DNA of 64,000 nt from Sipunculus nudus (GCA_026874595.1 CM049322.1:53533386-53597385), one strand, 5' to 3'. Shown: positions 31,762 to 40,415, counted from the stretch's first letter. Made by a program: numbers and translations. The notes: generated by a model from the letters alone, not told the origin.

Positions 31762-32355
31762 TTAATAATAGAGTTTCACCCGTTTGCGTTTGAAAGGGAA
31801 CTCTTGACTGCTGGGTGTCCCGCTATGGCTCCTGCTTTTTTTCTTCACCGGTGGCCCGGTTTCTTCCACGTATTCATACGGTATTTCGTTAACCCCGCTA
31901 ACCCCGTCCTCCATGTAAAAGGAATTGGCCCCGAACATTTCAGCTGGGTATGCTGCTGACCCGTAAGGGGACTCTTCTTTCTCTTGTTTGAACGGCAACT
32001 GGAAACGTTCCTCGTAAGGTAAATAGGTAGCGTGGGGGGCCAAAGCCGCTTTTTTAAATTCTTCAAATATCATAGCGTCCTTGATTTGGTTTTCTGTCGG
32101 GGGACCCACACCCGACCGGATAAAATCTGTTTGGGGCATTTTCACTCTATACCCCGGGGAGAATAGTTTATCTTCCGGTACAAGAGGCACAGGGCCCGCT
32201 TTTCCTTCAGTGGGTAAAACTTCCGGTGAAGTGAAAGTTTGAACAGGGGTGGCGATTTCTGGTCCGCGGCCCATGCTCACTGACCACAACAAACCCGCTT
32301 TGCCTTTACTGCTGCGCATCCCAAACCCGGTGGTGTTAGCTCCTTTTGCTCGCAT
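31762..32355 (-). CDS. unknown virion-region protein with C-terminal nuclear signal (197 aa)
   Basis: No family recognised. The N-terminus is Gly/Ser/Lys-rich (MRAKGANTTGFGMRSSKGK), the middle is Pro-rich with a helix at GPPTENQIKDAMIFEEFKKA, and the C-terminus has two basic patches (PPVKKKSR and PFKRKRVKLYY) that look like a bipartite nuclear signal. The frame is intact and a TATA box (GTATAAAAAG, 32412..32421) sits within the end of the preceding gene about 60 bases upstream. Location among core genes suggests a minor structural or assembly protein. Confidence 0.65.
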   Translation of the reverse strand: MRAKGANTTGFGMRSSKGKAGLLWSVSMGRGPEIATPVQTFTSPEVLPTEGKAGPVPLVPEDKLFSPGYRVKMPQTDFIRSGVGPPTENQIKDAMIFEEFKKAALAPHATYLPYEERFQLPFKQEKEESPYGSAAYPAEMFGANSFYMEDGVSGVNEIPYEYVEETGPPVKKKSRSHSGTPSSQEFPFKRKRVKLYY

Positions 32356-32376
32356 GGTTTTAATTTTTTGTCTACG

Positions 32377-32685
32377 CTAATACCTGCTCTGGTTGATAAT
32401 CTCTCCACGCTGTCTTTTTATACGTTTAAGTTTTGGGGTCGGCATCAGGTATCCCACTGACGCCGAAAGCAAACCTGTCCAGTAGGCCTTATCCTCTACT
32501 GCCGATACCTTCCACACTAACATGGTTAACGATGTCACCACCAGTAGCCCGATCACGACTAATTGCGCCACAAACAAAACTAAACTTCGCGTGCATGTTT
32601 GCATGCATGATTTCATTTCTTTCTTTTCAGCCGTACCCACTGGTTGAATTTTTCCGGGTGGCCTCGCCATTGTACAAGTTTCCAT
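32377..32685 (-). CDS. small membrane protein (102 aa)
   Basis: One strong hydrophobic segment at ~34-60 (LVLFVAQLVVIGLLVVTSLT) and a weaker one at ~67-82 (TGLLSASVGYLMP), followed by a basic tail with KLKRIKRQRG. The N-terminus is Cys/Lys-rich. Alternative starts are ATG at 32685, at Met-7 (32667) or at Met-25. The start overlaps the end of the integrase frame by up to 73 bases, and a TATAAAAGG box lies inside the integrase gene (32771..32779). A single-pass virion or exit-related membrane protein is plausible. Confidence 0.65.
   Translation of the reverse strand: METCTMARPPGKIQPVGTAEKKEMKSCMQTCTRSLVLFVAQLVVIGLLVVTSLTMLVWKVSAVEDKAYWTGLLSASVGYLMPTPKLKRIKRQRGEIINQSRY
32412..32421 (-). promoter_or_regulatory. 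TATA box of the 197-aa gene
   Basis: GTATAAAAAG on the minus strand inside the 102-aa gene, ~60 bases before the ATG at 32355. Confidence 0.65.
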
Positions 32686-33659
32686 CCTTTCTTCCTTTGA
32701 ACCACACGCTCTTCTACTTTAGGCGGTCTCGGTAATGTCACGCGTTGTAGTTCTTCCTTGTAAAAGCGGCCTTTTATACTCTCACCCTCCATATCTTCCA
32801 ACTCGTAAACGTCAGCTCCTCCCACTTCAGGGTATACCCGTTTCACAAGGAATGTTTCTTCCGTCCAACGCGGTACATAACCCCGCTCTGCAAATGAACT
32901 TTTTTTAGCGCTGCTCAAAACGACACGGGACCCTACTGGGATACTGTTGTCGCGTATATTTTCCCGGTGCAGTTTTGATGGGTGCCCATAAAGCCTGCGC
33001 CACACAACGGACTGGTTACTCGGGGTAACTTCGCGAGGGGCTAACCCATGGGCTGTGTGCGGTCGACTGTTGTACTGTTCCAAAGCTTCAGGCAAGTCTT
33101 CCAACCACCTATACGTATTATTGTCATTCATAGCCGCAAACAGCCTTTTTTTCAGGGTCCGGTTGAACCTTTCCACTAAACTTGCTTTCACGTCCCTGTT
33201 TTTGGTTGCAAACCATGTGATGTCCTTTCTTTCTAAAAGCTCTCGTACATGTTTGTTGCGGAATTCTAACCCTTCGTCCGTTTGCAGTTTTTTAGGTACA
33301 CGCCCTTTTTCAAATACGGATTCGAATGCCGAAGCCACTTGTGAACCTGTCTTGTCTTTTAGTGGCACTGCCCAAGCGTAACGTGAAAGCACATCGATGA
33401 TAGTTAAAATATACTTGTGGTTTTGGTTTTTTCCAGCGATCTGTTGCATGTCCGCCAAATCTGCCTGCCACTGTGCGTCTAAACCCCCTACCAAAATACG
33501 GGCTCGCCTGTAACGCTGCCTGACTGGTCTAAATAATGTATAAGCGTTCTGCCTCCCCAAATACTCTCTCGCTTCATCTTCTTTCACTCTAGCTGCTTTT
33601 GCCAAAGCTTTTACGTTTCCTGTGTAAGCATACGGGCTCTTGTGAAACGCTTCTTCCAT
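32613..33659 (-). CDS. INT: Polinton integrase, RVE type with chromodomain-like C-terminus (348 aa)
   Basis: The start is ATG at 33659 (MEEAFHKSPYAYTG); the frame reaches further only via a GTG. The catalytic triad is visible: D67 in WQADLADMQ, D128 in KLQTDEGLEF and E163 in ASLVERFNRTLKKR, with 34 residues between D128 and E163. The N-terminal region carries helices and AYTLFRPVRQRYRR as in other Polinton integrases. An SH3-like region follows (~220-305), then a short chromodomain-like end with LVQWRGHPEKFNQWV. It would cut and join element ends into host DNA, giving the observed 6-bp duplication. All key residues are present. Confidence 0.93.
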   Translation of the reverse strand: MEEAFHKSPYAYTGNVKALAKAARVKEDEAREYLGRQNAYTLFRPVRQRYRRARILVGGLDAQWQADLADMQQIAGKNQNHKYILTIIDVLSRYAWAVPLKDKTGSQVASAFESVFEKGRVPKKLQTDEGLEFRNKHVRELLERKDITWFATKNRDVKASLVERFNRTLKKRLFAAMNDNNTYRWLEDLPEALEQYNSRPHTAHGLAPREVTPSNQSVVWRRLYGHPSKLHRENIRDNSIPVGSRVVLSSAKKSSFAERGYVPRWTEETFLVKRVYPEVGGADVYELEDMEGESIKGRFYKEELQRVTLPRPPKVEERVVQRKKGWKLVQWRGHPEKFNQWVRLKRKK

Positions 33660-33669
33660 TTGTTCCTGT

Positions 33670-34455
33670 TCAAAAAGGAAAATAGAAATCGACTTCACGT
33701 TTTACTTTTCGTTCCTGGGGTGGTTTGTTTTCTACTGGCGCCGGTGTTTCGGGGGGAGATGGGTCTCTTCGTCTGTGTCTTCTTCTCTCTCCCAGTAATA
33801 CCCTTCGTTCGATTGATCTTCGTAACCCCCCTCTTCCTCCCTGAAATAATCTTCGTCGTCTTCCTCCTCCTCGTCTGGGTCTTCTATCCACCTGCTCCTG
33901 CTCCGACCAGTTTGGGGGTGATACGGTACCCCACCTTTGGCACGGGAAGTACCGACTTTGTTTTTGCTGACTTTTTGTTTCCTTTCCGGAACTGGTTCTC
34001 CGTATGGGTAATGCCCCGTTTCCTCCAGGTACTGTTCTTCTGACGGGAGGCGTTCGTACCTCTCCGGAGGTGGTGTTTCGTAAAACTCGTCTTCCGGATG
34101 GTCTCTCTTTTTTCGCTTTTTGTTTGGTTGAAAGGGGTTTCGAAACGTTTGATGTCGTTACCGCTGGTTTTGTACACCAGTTTCTGCATAATTCTTTGGA
34201 GAGTACGTCGCGTATTTTCCGACCGTTTGGCGTTTTGTTCAAAAAGGATTTCCGCTGCGCATAATCGACATCTGGGGAAACCAAACCCTCTACCCCGTAT
34301 TTATACAATTGGTCCAGCTCTGACTTCCGTAGCGGTACGTTCCCTTTCATCCAATTATACAGCAGGTTACAAGCGAAATTCACCGCTTTTTTACTTAAGG
34401 CTTTATCTCCCCCGTACAGGGGACAAAACTGGTCTGCTTGGGATGTCAGGTCCAT
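33670..34455 (-). CDS. protein with folded N-terminus and Arg/Gly-rich tail (261 aa)
   Basis: The start is ATG at 34455 (MDLTSQADQF); a longer frame starts only at GTG. Residues 1-~100 look folded and helical (KKAVNFACNLLYNWMKGNVP, KIRDVLSKELCRNWC). The remainder is basic and low complexity with RRPRRGGGRRRR and RRHRRRD. The same DNA is open in another minus-strand frame for 101 codons (33884..34189), also basic. The stop is 11 bases before the integrase ATG. Two tandem TATATAAAG boxes lie ~40 bases upstream. The Arg-rich tail suggests nucleic acid binding; no family is recognised. Confidence 0.6.
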   Translation of the reverse strand: MDLTSQADQFCPLYGGDKALSKKAVNFACNLLYNWMKGNVPLRKSELDQLYKYGVEGLVSPDVDYAQRKSFLNKTPNGRKIRDVLSKELCRNWCTKPAVTTSNVSKPLSTKQKAKKERPSGRRVLRNTTSGEVRTPPVRRTVPGGNGALPIRRTSSGKETKSQQKQSRYFPCQRWGTVSPPNWSEQEQVDRRPRRGGGRRRRLFQGGRGGLRRSIERRVLLGERRRHRRRDPSPPETPAPVENKPPQERKVKREVDFYFPF

Positions 34456-34491
34456 ATTTCTTTTTTTGACGTTTCTGACAAACACGCACCG

Positions 34492-34510
34492 CTTTATATA
34501 CTTTATATAC
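34492..34510 (-). promoter_or_regulatory. tandem TATA boxes of the 261-aa gene
   Basis: Two TATATAAAG copies on the minus strand, 37-55 bases before the ATG at 34455. Confidence 0.75.
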
Positions 34511-34534
34511 CTCCCCTATATACACAGGCGCACA

Positions 34535-35848
34535 TTAAGAAAATGTGGCCATGGATTTCATCTCTGTTTCAGATTGTAAAATTTCGGACCAATCAGCACC
34601 TTCTTTCCAATCATGCGGATATGTGATTGGACGGTAAAACACGCTTCTGTTTGGCATCGGGTTGTACTTGAACACCAACCCTATAACCACCGACCCGGAA
34701 TCCAATAAGAGAGGTTGTTCTGTTTCCATGTCCTGCAATTTAAAAATCACCAGACTGGTTTCTGCTGTGCTATGCAACGGAAAAAATTTTAAATTTTTTG
34801 GTTCATAATGACCTTTCGCCGAAGAAGGCCATACCAATAACGGGTACATGTCCCAACGGGCTTCGTTACCGTTTTCCCGTCCCCAAATGTATGACGGTGT
34901 AATTAAATTGCAGGAAAGTAAAAACGTACGATTGTCTGATATGTAATCTACAAATTTGAAGCAGTAGAGCATAGTCATACGTTTGAAATGTTTTTCCAAA
35001 ATGTCTGGTGCGCCCTCACCCCATTGTTTGTCTTCCTGTAGCACCACTTTCCCCAAAATATTCTTTTGGCCAGGTATTAAAGGGTTTTTGCTTTCAGACG
35101 GTGACACAAAATTACAATACGTCTGCGAAGTCCCGTATTTGAACACTGGGTGGTTCTTTTTGAAATGCGTTAATGGGAAATACAAGGTAACCCCTCGAGT
35201 GATACCGAATGGTGACAAAACCCCCGGGCTGAAATATAGCCCATACACATATTTGCTGAAATGGTCCTTGTTTGATGTCCAGGTTTCCCTTAGAAATTCC
35301 ATGCAACAGCACAAATACTGTGTTTCTTTGTCGTACTTGAAACTTAGATCAAAATCTGTCCCATGGACTGGGTGGGTACCTTCAGTCTTATTGACTTCAA
35401 TTTTTGGGTTGGCTCCCGCACAAAATCCCTGCCCGTAAATTCTTTTAATGATAGCGTTCATGTACGAGACGTATTCCTTCTGAGAAAAATTCAAACATCC
35501 TAAATCTATTTCCACGTAAGGCGGTATGGTGTCGGCAGGTCTGTTGTCACAAACACTTATAGGGACCAGTGATGAATCTTCCAGTTGTTCACCGGGGTTT
35601 CTAAATTCCATTGTTTTCTCAAGCCCAGGAAATAAATCTTCCACATTCTCGCTCTCCAGATGTTTCACAGACGCAGAGACGAAACCTCTCGTGGGAAAGC
35701 AGACCCCCCTCTGTGGCGGGTATGTGATCAAATCACACGCTACTTCCCATGTTTGGTTGGGGTTGTACAAAGGTTGCGTGAGGTTAGCTACAAAAATTTG
35801 TTCTTCCGGGTTAAACCGGCAATAAGCGTACACGTGGTCTTCGTTCAT
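34535..35848 (-). CDS. divergent WYNV-family virion protein, paralogue C (437 aa)
   Basis: Contains QTWEVACDLITYPPQ, the counterpart of the W-E-V ... P segment in the two tandem paralogues, then CLNFSQKEYVSYMNAIIKRI and a strand-rich remainder ending VVIGLVFKYNPMP. WYNV itself is not kept. An upstream ATG at 35875 adds nine residues, but the TATA box TTTATAAAGG at 35877..35887 is only a few bases before it, so the ATG at 35848 (MNEDHVYAYC) is preferred. It probably belongs to the same jelly-roll/penton-like family at a greater distance; a third distinct vertex or cement protein is possible. Confidence 0.6.
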   Translation of the reverse strand: MNEDHVYAYCRFNPEEQIFVANLTQPLYNPNQTWEVACDLITYPPQRGVCFPTRGFVSASVKHLESENVEDLFPGLEKTMEFRNPGEQLEDSSLVPISVCDNRPADTIPPYVEIDLGCLNFSQKEYVSYMNAIIKRIYGQGFCAGANPKIEVNKTEGTHPVHGTDFDLSFKYDKETQYLCCCMEFLRETWTSNKDHFSKYVYGLYFSPGVLSPFGITRGVTLYFPLTHFKKNHPVFKYGTSQTYCNFVSPSESKNPLIPGQKNILGKVVLQEDKQWGEGAPDILEKHFKRMTMLYCFKFVDYISDNRTFLLSCNLITPSYIWGRENGNEARWDMYPLLVWPSSAKGHYEPKNLKFFPLHSTAETSLVIFKLQDMETEQPLLLDSGSVVIGLVFKYNPMPNRSVFYRPITYPHDWKEGADWSEILQSETEMKSMATFS

Positions 35849-35876
35849 TGTTTCACCTTCTCCAGTGCGACCCATC

Positions 35877-35887
35877 CCTTTATAAAC
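35877..35887 (-). promoter_or_regulatory. TATA box that decides the start of paralogue C
   Basis: TTTATAAAGG on the minus strand, ~30 bases before the ATG at 35848 and too close to the ATG at 35875 for that codon to be in the mRNA. Confidence 0.7.
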
Positions 35888-35893
35888 TTTTCT

Positions 35894-37324
35894 TCATCCC
35901 AAAGCTTTGGAGGTTGTGCCTTCCTCCTTTTTACTCTTTTTATCATTGTCTTCCTCATCGTAATAATTGTATACATAAGTTTTGTCCCCAGGTTCTGTCG
36001 GTGCATTGCTTTTAGGCATTTCAATAGGTTTGTTGGACTGCATACCCAGTTTTGCAGCTGTATCTTGTTTCTTTGTCTGTATCCCGTAAGCCGCCAATGG
36101 CATGATGCCTTGCAAAAGGCTCCCGATACCCGTACCAAGTCCTGTGGATATCCCCTGCACAAATTGTTCCCCTATAGTAGGAGACAAACCCATAGCTTTG
36201 GCCATTGACACCATATCATTGGCTTCTGCTGTGGTGGTGGGAGCTTTTTTGCTGGTCATTGCATCGGTTGTGGTGTCATCGTCGTCATCATCATCATCAT
36301 CCTGTTTCTTTTTGTTCTTTTTCTTTTTTGGAATGGATTCATCATCCTCGTTTCTTTTCATCTTTTTCTTAGTTTTCTTACCGCTGTCCTTTGACTTCGA
36401 TCCTTTCTTCCGCCCTCTTTTTACATCACCCGTCTTTTTTGGTTCATCAATTTTCTTTTTACCCGTCTTGGAAGAGACTTTACCTCCTTTGGCTACGGTC
36501 GAACCCGGTTTCTTCCCAAGGGAGGTTTTCTTTTTTGCTGCTGTTGACACTACGTTACCTCTCCTACCATCGCGCACTCTTGAGGCAGCAGCTTTCTGCT
36601 GATTTCGGACCCAGCCGGCAGCTTTTTCTCTCGGTGTTAAATATTTTTCCATCCTCTGACGCCTAGCCGTGGTCAGAGTACCCCTGGCGTCCATTTTACC
36701 CATTATTCTATTACGTAAATTCTCTGGTAATTTAGAATAGCCCCTGGCACCCAAATCTCTCAAAGAATTACGCCCCTTTATTGTGGTTTGTCGGGTCAAC
36801 TGTTTCAACTTGTCTGACGCCGATCTTAACCGGTCACGTGCCATTGAAGCCCCACGTTTTCCGAGGCTTATTAATTTTCCCCGCAACGATTGCGCGCCCT
36901 GCTTTATTTGATGAATCCCGGCTTTCCAACCCCCCTTTAACTTGTCCGTCGCCTGCCCGCGGATAGCTTTTTGTGCTTCTTTCATCTGGTTCGTTGCTTT
37001 TTGGAGAGCCTCTTTCCTGGCGGCATAACCGACCTCTTTTGTCTTTTTTAAAACCGAACCTATTTTATGGCTACCTTTTTTCACTGATGATCCCACTTTC
37101 TTGACGTAGGCTCTAGCCTTGTCTCGAAATGTTTTCCTGAGGCCAGGATCAGCTAAACGCGTGTAGCTTCCTTGCCCCCTCCTTAATGACCCGGCTATTT
37201 TTTGGCCATACGTGGCCCCCCGTTTGGCCCCACCTATCAAAGGTGTGTGGGCGACCCTTTGCCCTCTCCCACTGAATGCGCGGGAAGCCTGACCCACCCT
37301 CCGTAAACCTGCAAACTTTGGCAT
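35894..37324 (-). CDS. large basic core protein with maturation-type sites and amphipathic glycine-rich segment (476 aa)
   Basis: Residues 1-~260 are Arg/Lys/Gly-rich and largely helical (KAIRGQATDKLKGGWKAGIH). Residues 260-340 are extremely lysine-rich, followed by an unbroken run of nine Asp (342-350). Residues ~375-415 form a glycine-punctuated hydrophobic stretch (GISTGLGTGIGSLLQGIMPL) like a membrane-active helix. PLIGG (29-32, then A) and KLKGG (129-132, then W) fit the LxGG-x pattern of adenovirus-type protease substrates. The mix recalls adenovirus pVII/pVI functions (DNA condensation plus membrane disruption) in one chain; that is inference, not homology. Confidence 0.68.
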   Translation of the reverse strand: MPKFAGLRRVGQASRAFSGRGQRVAHTPLIGGAKRGATYGQKIAGSLRRGQGSYTRLADPGLRKTFRDKARAYVKKVGSSVKKGSHKIGSVLKKTKEVGYAARKEALQKATNQMKEAQKAIRGQATDKLKGGWKAGIHQIKQGAQSLRGKLISLGKRGASMARDRLRSASDKLKQLTRQTTIKGRNSLRDLGARGYSKLPENLRNRIMGKMDARGTLTTARRQRMEKYLTPREKAAGWVRNQQKAAASRVRDGRRGNVVSTAAKKKTSLGKKPGSTVAKGGKVSSKTGKKKIDEPKKTGDVKRGRKKGSKSKDSGKKTKKKMKRNEDDESIPKKKKNKKKQDDDDDDDDDTTTDAMTSKKAPTTTAEANDMVSMAKAMGLSPTIGEQFVQGISTGLGTGIGSLLQGIMPLAAYGIQTKKQDTAAKLGMQSNKPIEMPKSNAPTEPGDKTYVYNYYDEEDNDKKSKKEEGTTSKALG

Positions 37325-37364
37325 GGTTTTCCTTTCACTGTTGATTTTTTTGTTGACACACCTT

Positions 37365-37374
37365 CTATTTATAC
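37365..37374 (-). promoter_or_regulatory. TATA box of the 476-aa gene, overlapping the stop of the 808-aa gene
   Basis: GTATAAATAG on the minus strand; its TAA (37371..37369) is the stop of the upstream frame. Confidence 0.8.
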
Positions 37375-39795
37375 ACCCACGGTTCTCCCTGCGCCTTCTA
37401 AATTGGGCATCACATCAGCTGGTATGCTCGCTCCCACACTGTACCAAGTAGACAATTTTTGCCTGTACTTTTCACGTGCTTCACGTCGTTCTGGTGTTTC
37501 TTTAAAATCACGTATCACGTTTTCCAAAAATTGCTTTTGTTCCACTAACTTCATCATTTTTATACGTTGCTTACTTTCGTGGTAGGCCGTAAAATTTTTA
37601 CGTAGGTTCGACCAGTCCCACCTTCCCCCGCCCCCTGCATTCATGGGTATCTCTTTATTGTCAGCTTTTCCATGGTCTGACCGATCTGCCGCTGTCTGTT
37701 CTTTTTTTAATTCCGTTATTACCCGATCGTGTTCTTTTTCCCAGTCTTCCAACCCTGGGTTTTCCACATGTATTTCAGGCATTTGCCAAAATCCTGGTTT
37801 TGGATAACCATTAAACCAATACACTTCCTTTTCGAACTTCCACAGTTCTTCTAACCAATCGTTCACTTTCTTGTATTTCTGAGCCCAAGGATCATTCTGG
37901 TTGGCATCATCCCCGAAACAGTACTTGTTGAAATACATCTCCACCTGCAACAAGGCTGATTTGGCTGCGTTGATTTCACTCTGATTCAACCATATTTGAC
38001 GCTGCATGTCTTCCCTAAACTTGTACAGCTCTGGCATTTTCCCTGTGATATCCGATAAATAGTGCCATGAATACACACCCAAATTGAAATGAAAAAGCAA
38101 CACCTCTTTGTCAGCCGGAGCTACTTTTTCTCTTTCATAAAACAGTTTCATCACCAAATCTGATTTTTTCACTTTCTTGTACTTCATCGCATAATCATAC
38201 ACCAAGTGGGGGTGAAAATAACCGTACCACGGAGAATACCGCGTGTCTATTTCCTCTGTCTCATCTGTTAAAATGATTTCAAGCAATGTTTTCACCGCAG
38301 CCGGTACGGGGATATCACCGCGCCGTTCTGGTTTTGGCCCTTTCCCACCAGCCAGCAAAAACCATGCCATATCATGGTAAGGTTGCAACAATTCATAATA
38401 TTGAACTGTTTTGGGTTTTTGCCGCGTCTTCTGTCCTTTACTGAAATGTATCATTTCCGCGTCCAAATAAAACTCTTCGCGCAATTTCAACAAACGGTTC
38501 CTCAAATGCGGGGGGTGGAAATGGTGGGGTAATGGTAACTCGTAAGGTGTCTTGTAATGTTGAGGAAATATACCCCAAAAGGGTTCGCCTTCGTTTAAGT
38601 TTTCCCATCCTGGCGCTGTGGGACCGTTCAATTTCCACCAAATGGGCTTCCAGAACCCAAATATTATACTCTGCAATGCCAAACGGGTGGCCTGTACAAT
38701 CTTGTAGGCCCTGCGTTTGTCTGAAAAATATTTAGTTAGATGGTAATATTTGTGATTGGCCCAGTAGGGTTCAGGGATCCACACACCTTTTTTCCTGTGT
38801 TCCCACCCATATTCAACGACACGCAGCGGTGCACCTTTGTGTGCAAACCCTGGCACCGGGCGGATACCATGATTTTGCAGCCTATGATCACCATTGAACG
38901 GAGCTTTCTGGATCATCTCATCCTCGGTCAATTCATTCAAATACTGTTCCCTCAATTTTATATCCCATTCCTCCTTGTTTACAAACTTGTGGTGCCACCA
39001 TTCCTCTTTCCCCACCACGAAAAATGGTCTGGAAGTCGGGTCCCGTGTCAAACACGGTATTTGTAGCCCTTCTGGAACGTGCCCATTTTCAGCTAACCTT
39101 TGGAAAGGGAGCGGTACGTCCACCAACATGTAACGCACCCCTTGATGCACATGGTGGTACTGTTGAAAGTCCTTCCCGTTCACGTTGTACCGGTCATAAA
39201 AAGTTTGCCACCGAGGGTCCCTATCCCCCCATTTCTCTAAATATTTTTGGCCGTAATACACTTTTAATGGGTAATTGATACAAGCTGAATACCACAAAGT
39301 CCAAGGGAAATGGTACAGCACCATCACATATGTGTTCATGATGATCCAACGGTCTATCGTATTTTCTTCATTGAACCAACGCACCACTTCATCCGTTTCT
39401 TTCTCGTTCAATGATACCACCCGTCCAGGCCCATCTTCAGTCTGCATGCGCCCCACCAAGGTCTTCCTGAACCGTTCCACGTAACGTCTGTGGTAATGTC
39501 CCCTTTTCTCGCCAAGTACCAATTCTAACTGCCCAGTCATGAAACCTTCACGACCCGTACGTCTTCGCATAAACAAATCGTGCAAACTGAAAACGTACGA
39601 GTCGGTAGGAGGCCAAAATACCCGGTAATTGCCATGAAATTGAGACGATCCCTCGCCCCTCCCGGGACTCCCTGCAATTTTCCAGCGAATAAACGTGTAC
39701 AGTTCCTCTACCCCCCAAATAACTGCCGAAACTAACATGTCGCAAAGTATCTGTAAAGCGGCATAAACCGCTAATCCCGCCATAAACACCGCCAT
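37369..39795 (-). CDS. large aromatic-rich protein with N-terminal membrane anchor (808 aa)
   Basis: Unrecognised and intact. The start is ATG at 39795, sharing one base with the ATPase stop (TGATG); the preceding codon is GTG. Residues ~1-32 form a hydrophobic segment (MAVFMAGLAVYAALQILCDM) typical of a signal anchor. The rest is soluble, unusually rich in Trp, Tyr, His and Pro (HHFHPPHLRNRLLKLREEFY, WWHHKF, WYSACINYPLKVYYGQKYLE), with a charged helical C-terminus. No cysteine-protease or enzyme motif is apparent. Coupling to the packaging ATPase suggests a role in packaging or capsid assembly at a membrane, but this is context only. Confidence 0.72.
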   Translation of the reverse strand: MAVFMAGLAVYAALQILCDMLVSAVIWGVEELYTFIRWKIAGSPGRGEGSSQFHGNYRVFWPPTDSYVFSLHDLFMRRRTGREGFMTGQLELVLGEKRGHYHRRYVERFRKTLVGRMQTEDGPGRVVSLNEKETDEVVRWFNEENTIDRWIIMNTYVMVLYHFPWTLWYSACINYPLKVYYGQKYLEKWGDRDPRWQTFYDRYNVNGKDFQQYHHVHQGVRYMLVDVPLPFQRLAENGHVPEGLQIPCLTRDPTSRPFFVVGKEEWWHHKFVNKEEWDIKLREQYLNELTEDEMIQKAPFNGDHRLQNHGIRPVPGFAHKGAPLRVVEYGWEHRKKGVWIPEPYWANHKYYHLTKYFSDKRRAYKIVQATRLALQSIIFGFWKPIWWKLNGPTAPGWENLNEGEPFWGIFPQHYKTPYELPLPHHFHPPHLRNRLLKLREEFYLDAEMIHFSKGQKTRQKPKTVQYYELLQPYHDMAWFLLAGGKGPKPERRGDIPVPAAVKTLLEIILTDETEEIDTRYSPWYGYFHPHLVYDYAMKYKKVKKSDLVMKLFYEREKVAPADKEVLLFHFNLGVYSWHYLSDITGKMPELYKFREDMQRQIWLNQSEINAAKSALLQVEMYFNKYCFGDDANQNDPWAQKYKKVNDWLEELWKFEKEVYWFNGYPKPGFWQMPEIHVENPGLEDWEKEHDRVITELKKEQTAADRSDHGKADNKEIPMNAGGGGRWDWSNLRKNFTAYHESKQRIKMMKLVEQKQFLENVIRDFKETPERREAREKYRQKLSTWYSVGASIPADVMPNLEGAGRTVGV

Positions 39796-40415
39796 CACCC
39801 CAAACCGTAATAAATGTGTTCCTCTCCCGGGAAAATATGAGTCCTCAGCCGGTATTCGTCAGGGCACGTCTGTGTGAAATCGAGCAACAGGTACCCGTGT
39901 GGTTCGCGTGTGGCGTCGTTGTAAACTTCCCGCAATTCACGTGCTTTAGTGGGAAACACCTGACGGGCTAATGATTCAAACTGTAACCTATCTCTGGGAT
40001 TTTTCAATAACACAATGTAATGCGCGTTCAGTGAAATGTTCCGCTGTTCTTTTTTCTGATGAAACAAATTTTGAACAATAAAAATAACCGATATGTTCCG
40101 GTGATGGCTGCCTTTCTCAAATATTTTTGCCGTTTCTACTCCGCTTTCACGCATTAAATCATCCACGATCAGTAATGTGTTTGGTTTTATAGCCCTGGGG
40201 GGTAACCCTTCTTGAAAGAAAATTTTCTCTTTCATCATCTCCTTCAAATCTTCGTACAGAGGTTGCATTTCGGCATAGCACCACAACACGCGTTCAGGCA
40301 CTGGGTCTGTCATTTTGTGTAAGTGATTTAACAAACGGGATACCCAATAGGTTTTACCGGAAGACGTTGGGCCCGCCACCAACATGGTGAACGGGTGTTT
40401 GAATTTGTACCACAT
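39795..40415 (-). CDS. ATP: A32/FtsK-type genome-packaging ATPase (206 aa)
   Basis: Walker A GPTSSGKT at residues 15-22 directly after FKHPFTMLVA, Walker B LLIVDDL at ~81-87, and IFIVQNLFHQ at ~111-120 as the sensor strand. This is the order in the Polinton/virophage/poxvirus A32 family of packaging motors. The length of 206 residues is normal. It pumps element DNA into preformed capsids. A TATAAAAG box lies ~40 bases upstream (40453..40461), and the stop codon TGA overlaps the next ATG by one base (TGATG), which suggests translational coupling with the 808-aa gene. Confidence 0.93.
   Translation of the reverse strand: MWYKFKHPFTMLVAGPTSSGKTYWVSRLLNHLHKMTDPVPERVLWCYAEMQPLYEDLKEMMKEKIFFQEGLPPRAIKPNTLLIVDDLMRESGVETAKIFEKGSHHRNISVIFIVQNLFHQKKEQRNISLNAHYIVLLKNPRDRLQFESLARQVFPTKARELREVYNDATREPHGYLLLDFTQTCPDEYRLRTHIFPGEEHIYYGLG

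Noticed and set aside
36102-36602. Plus-strand 166-codon frame with Ser run and hydrophobic segments
   Set aside because: Antisense of the Asp and Lys runs in the 476-aa core protein.
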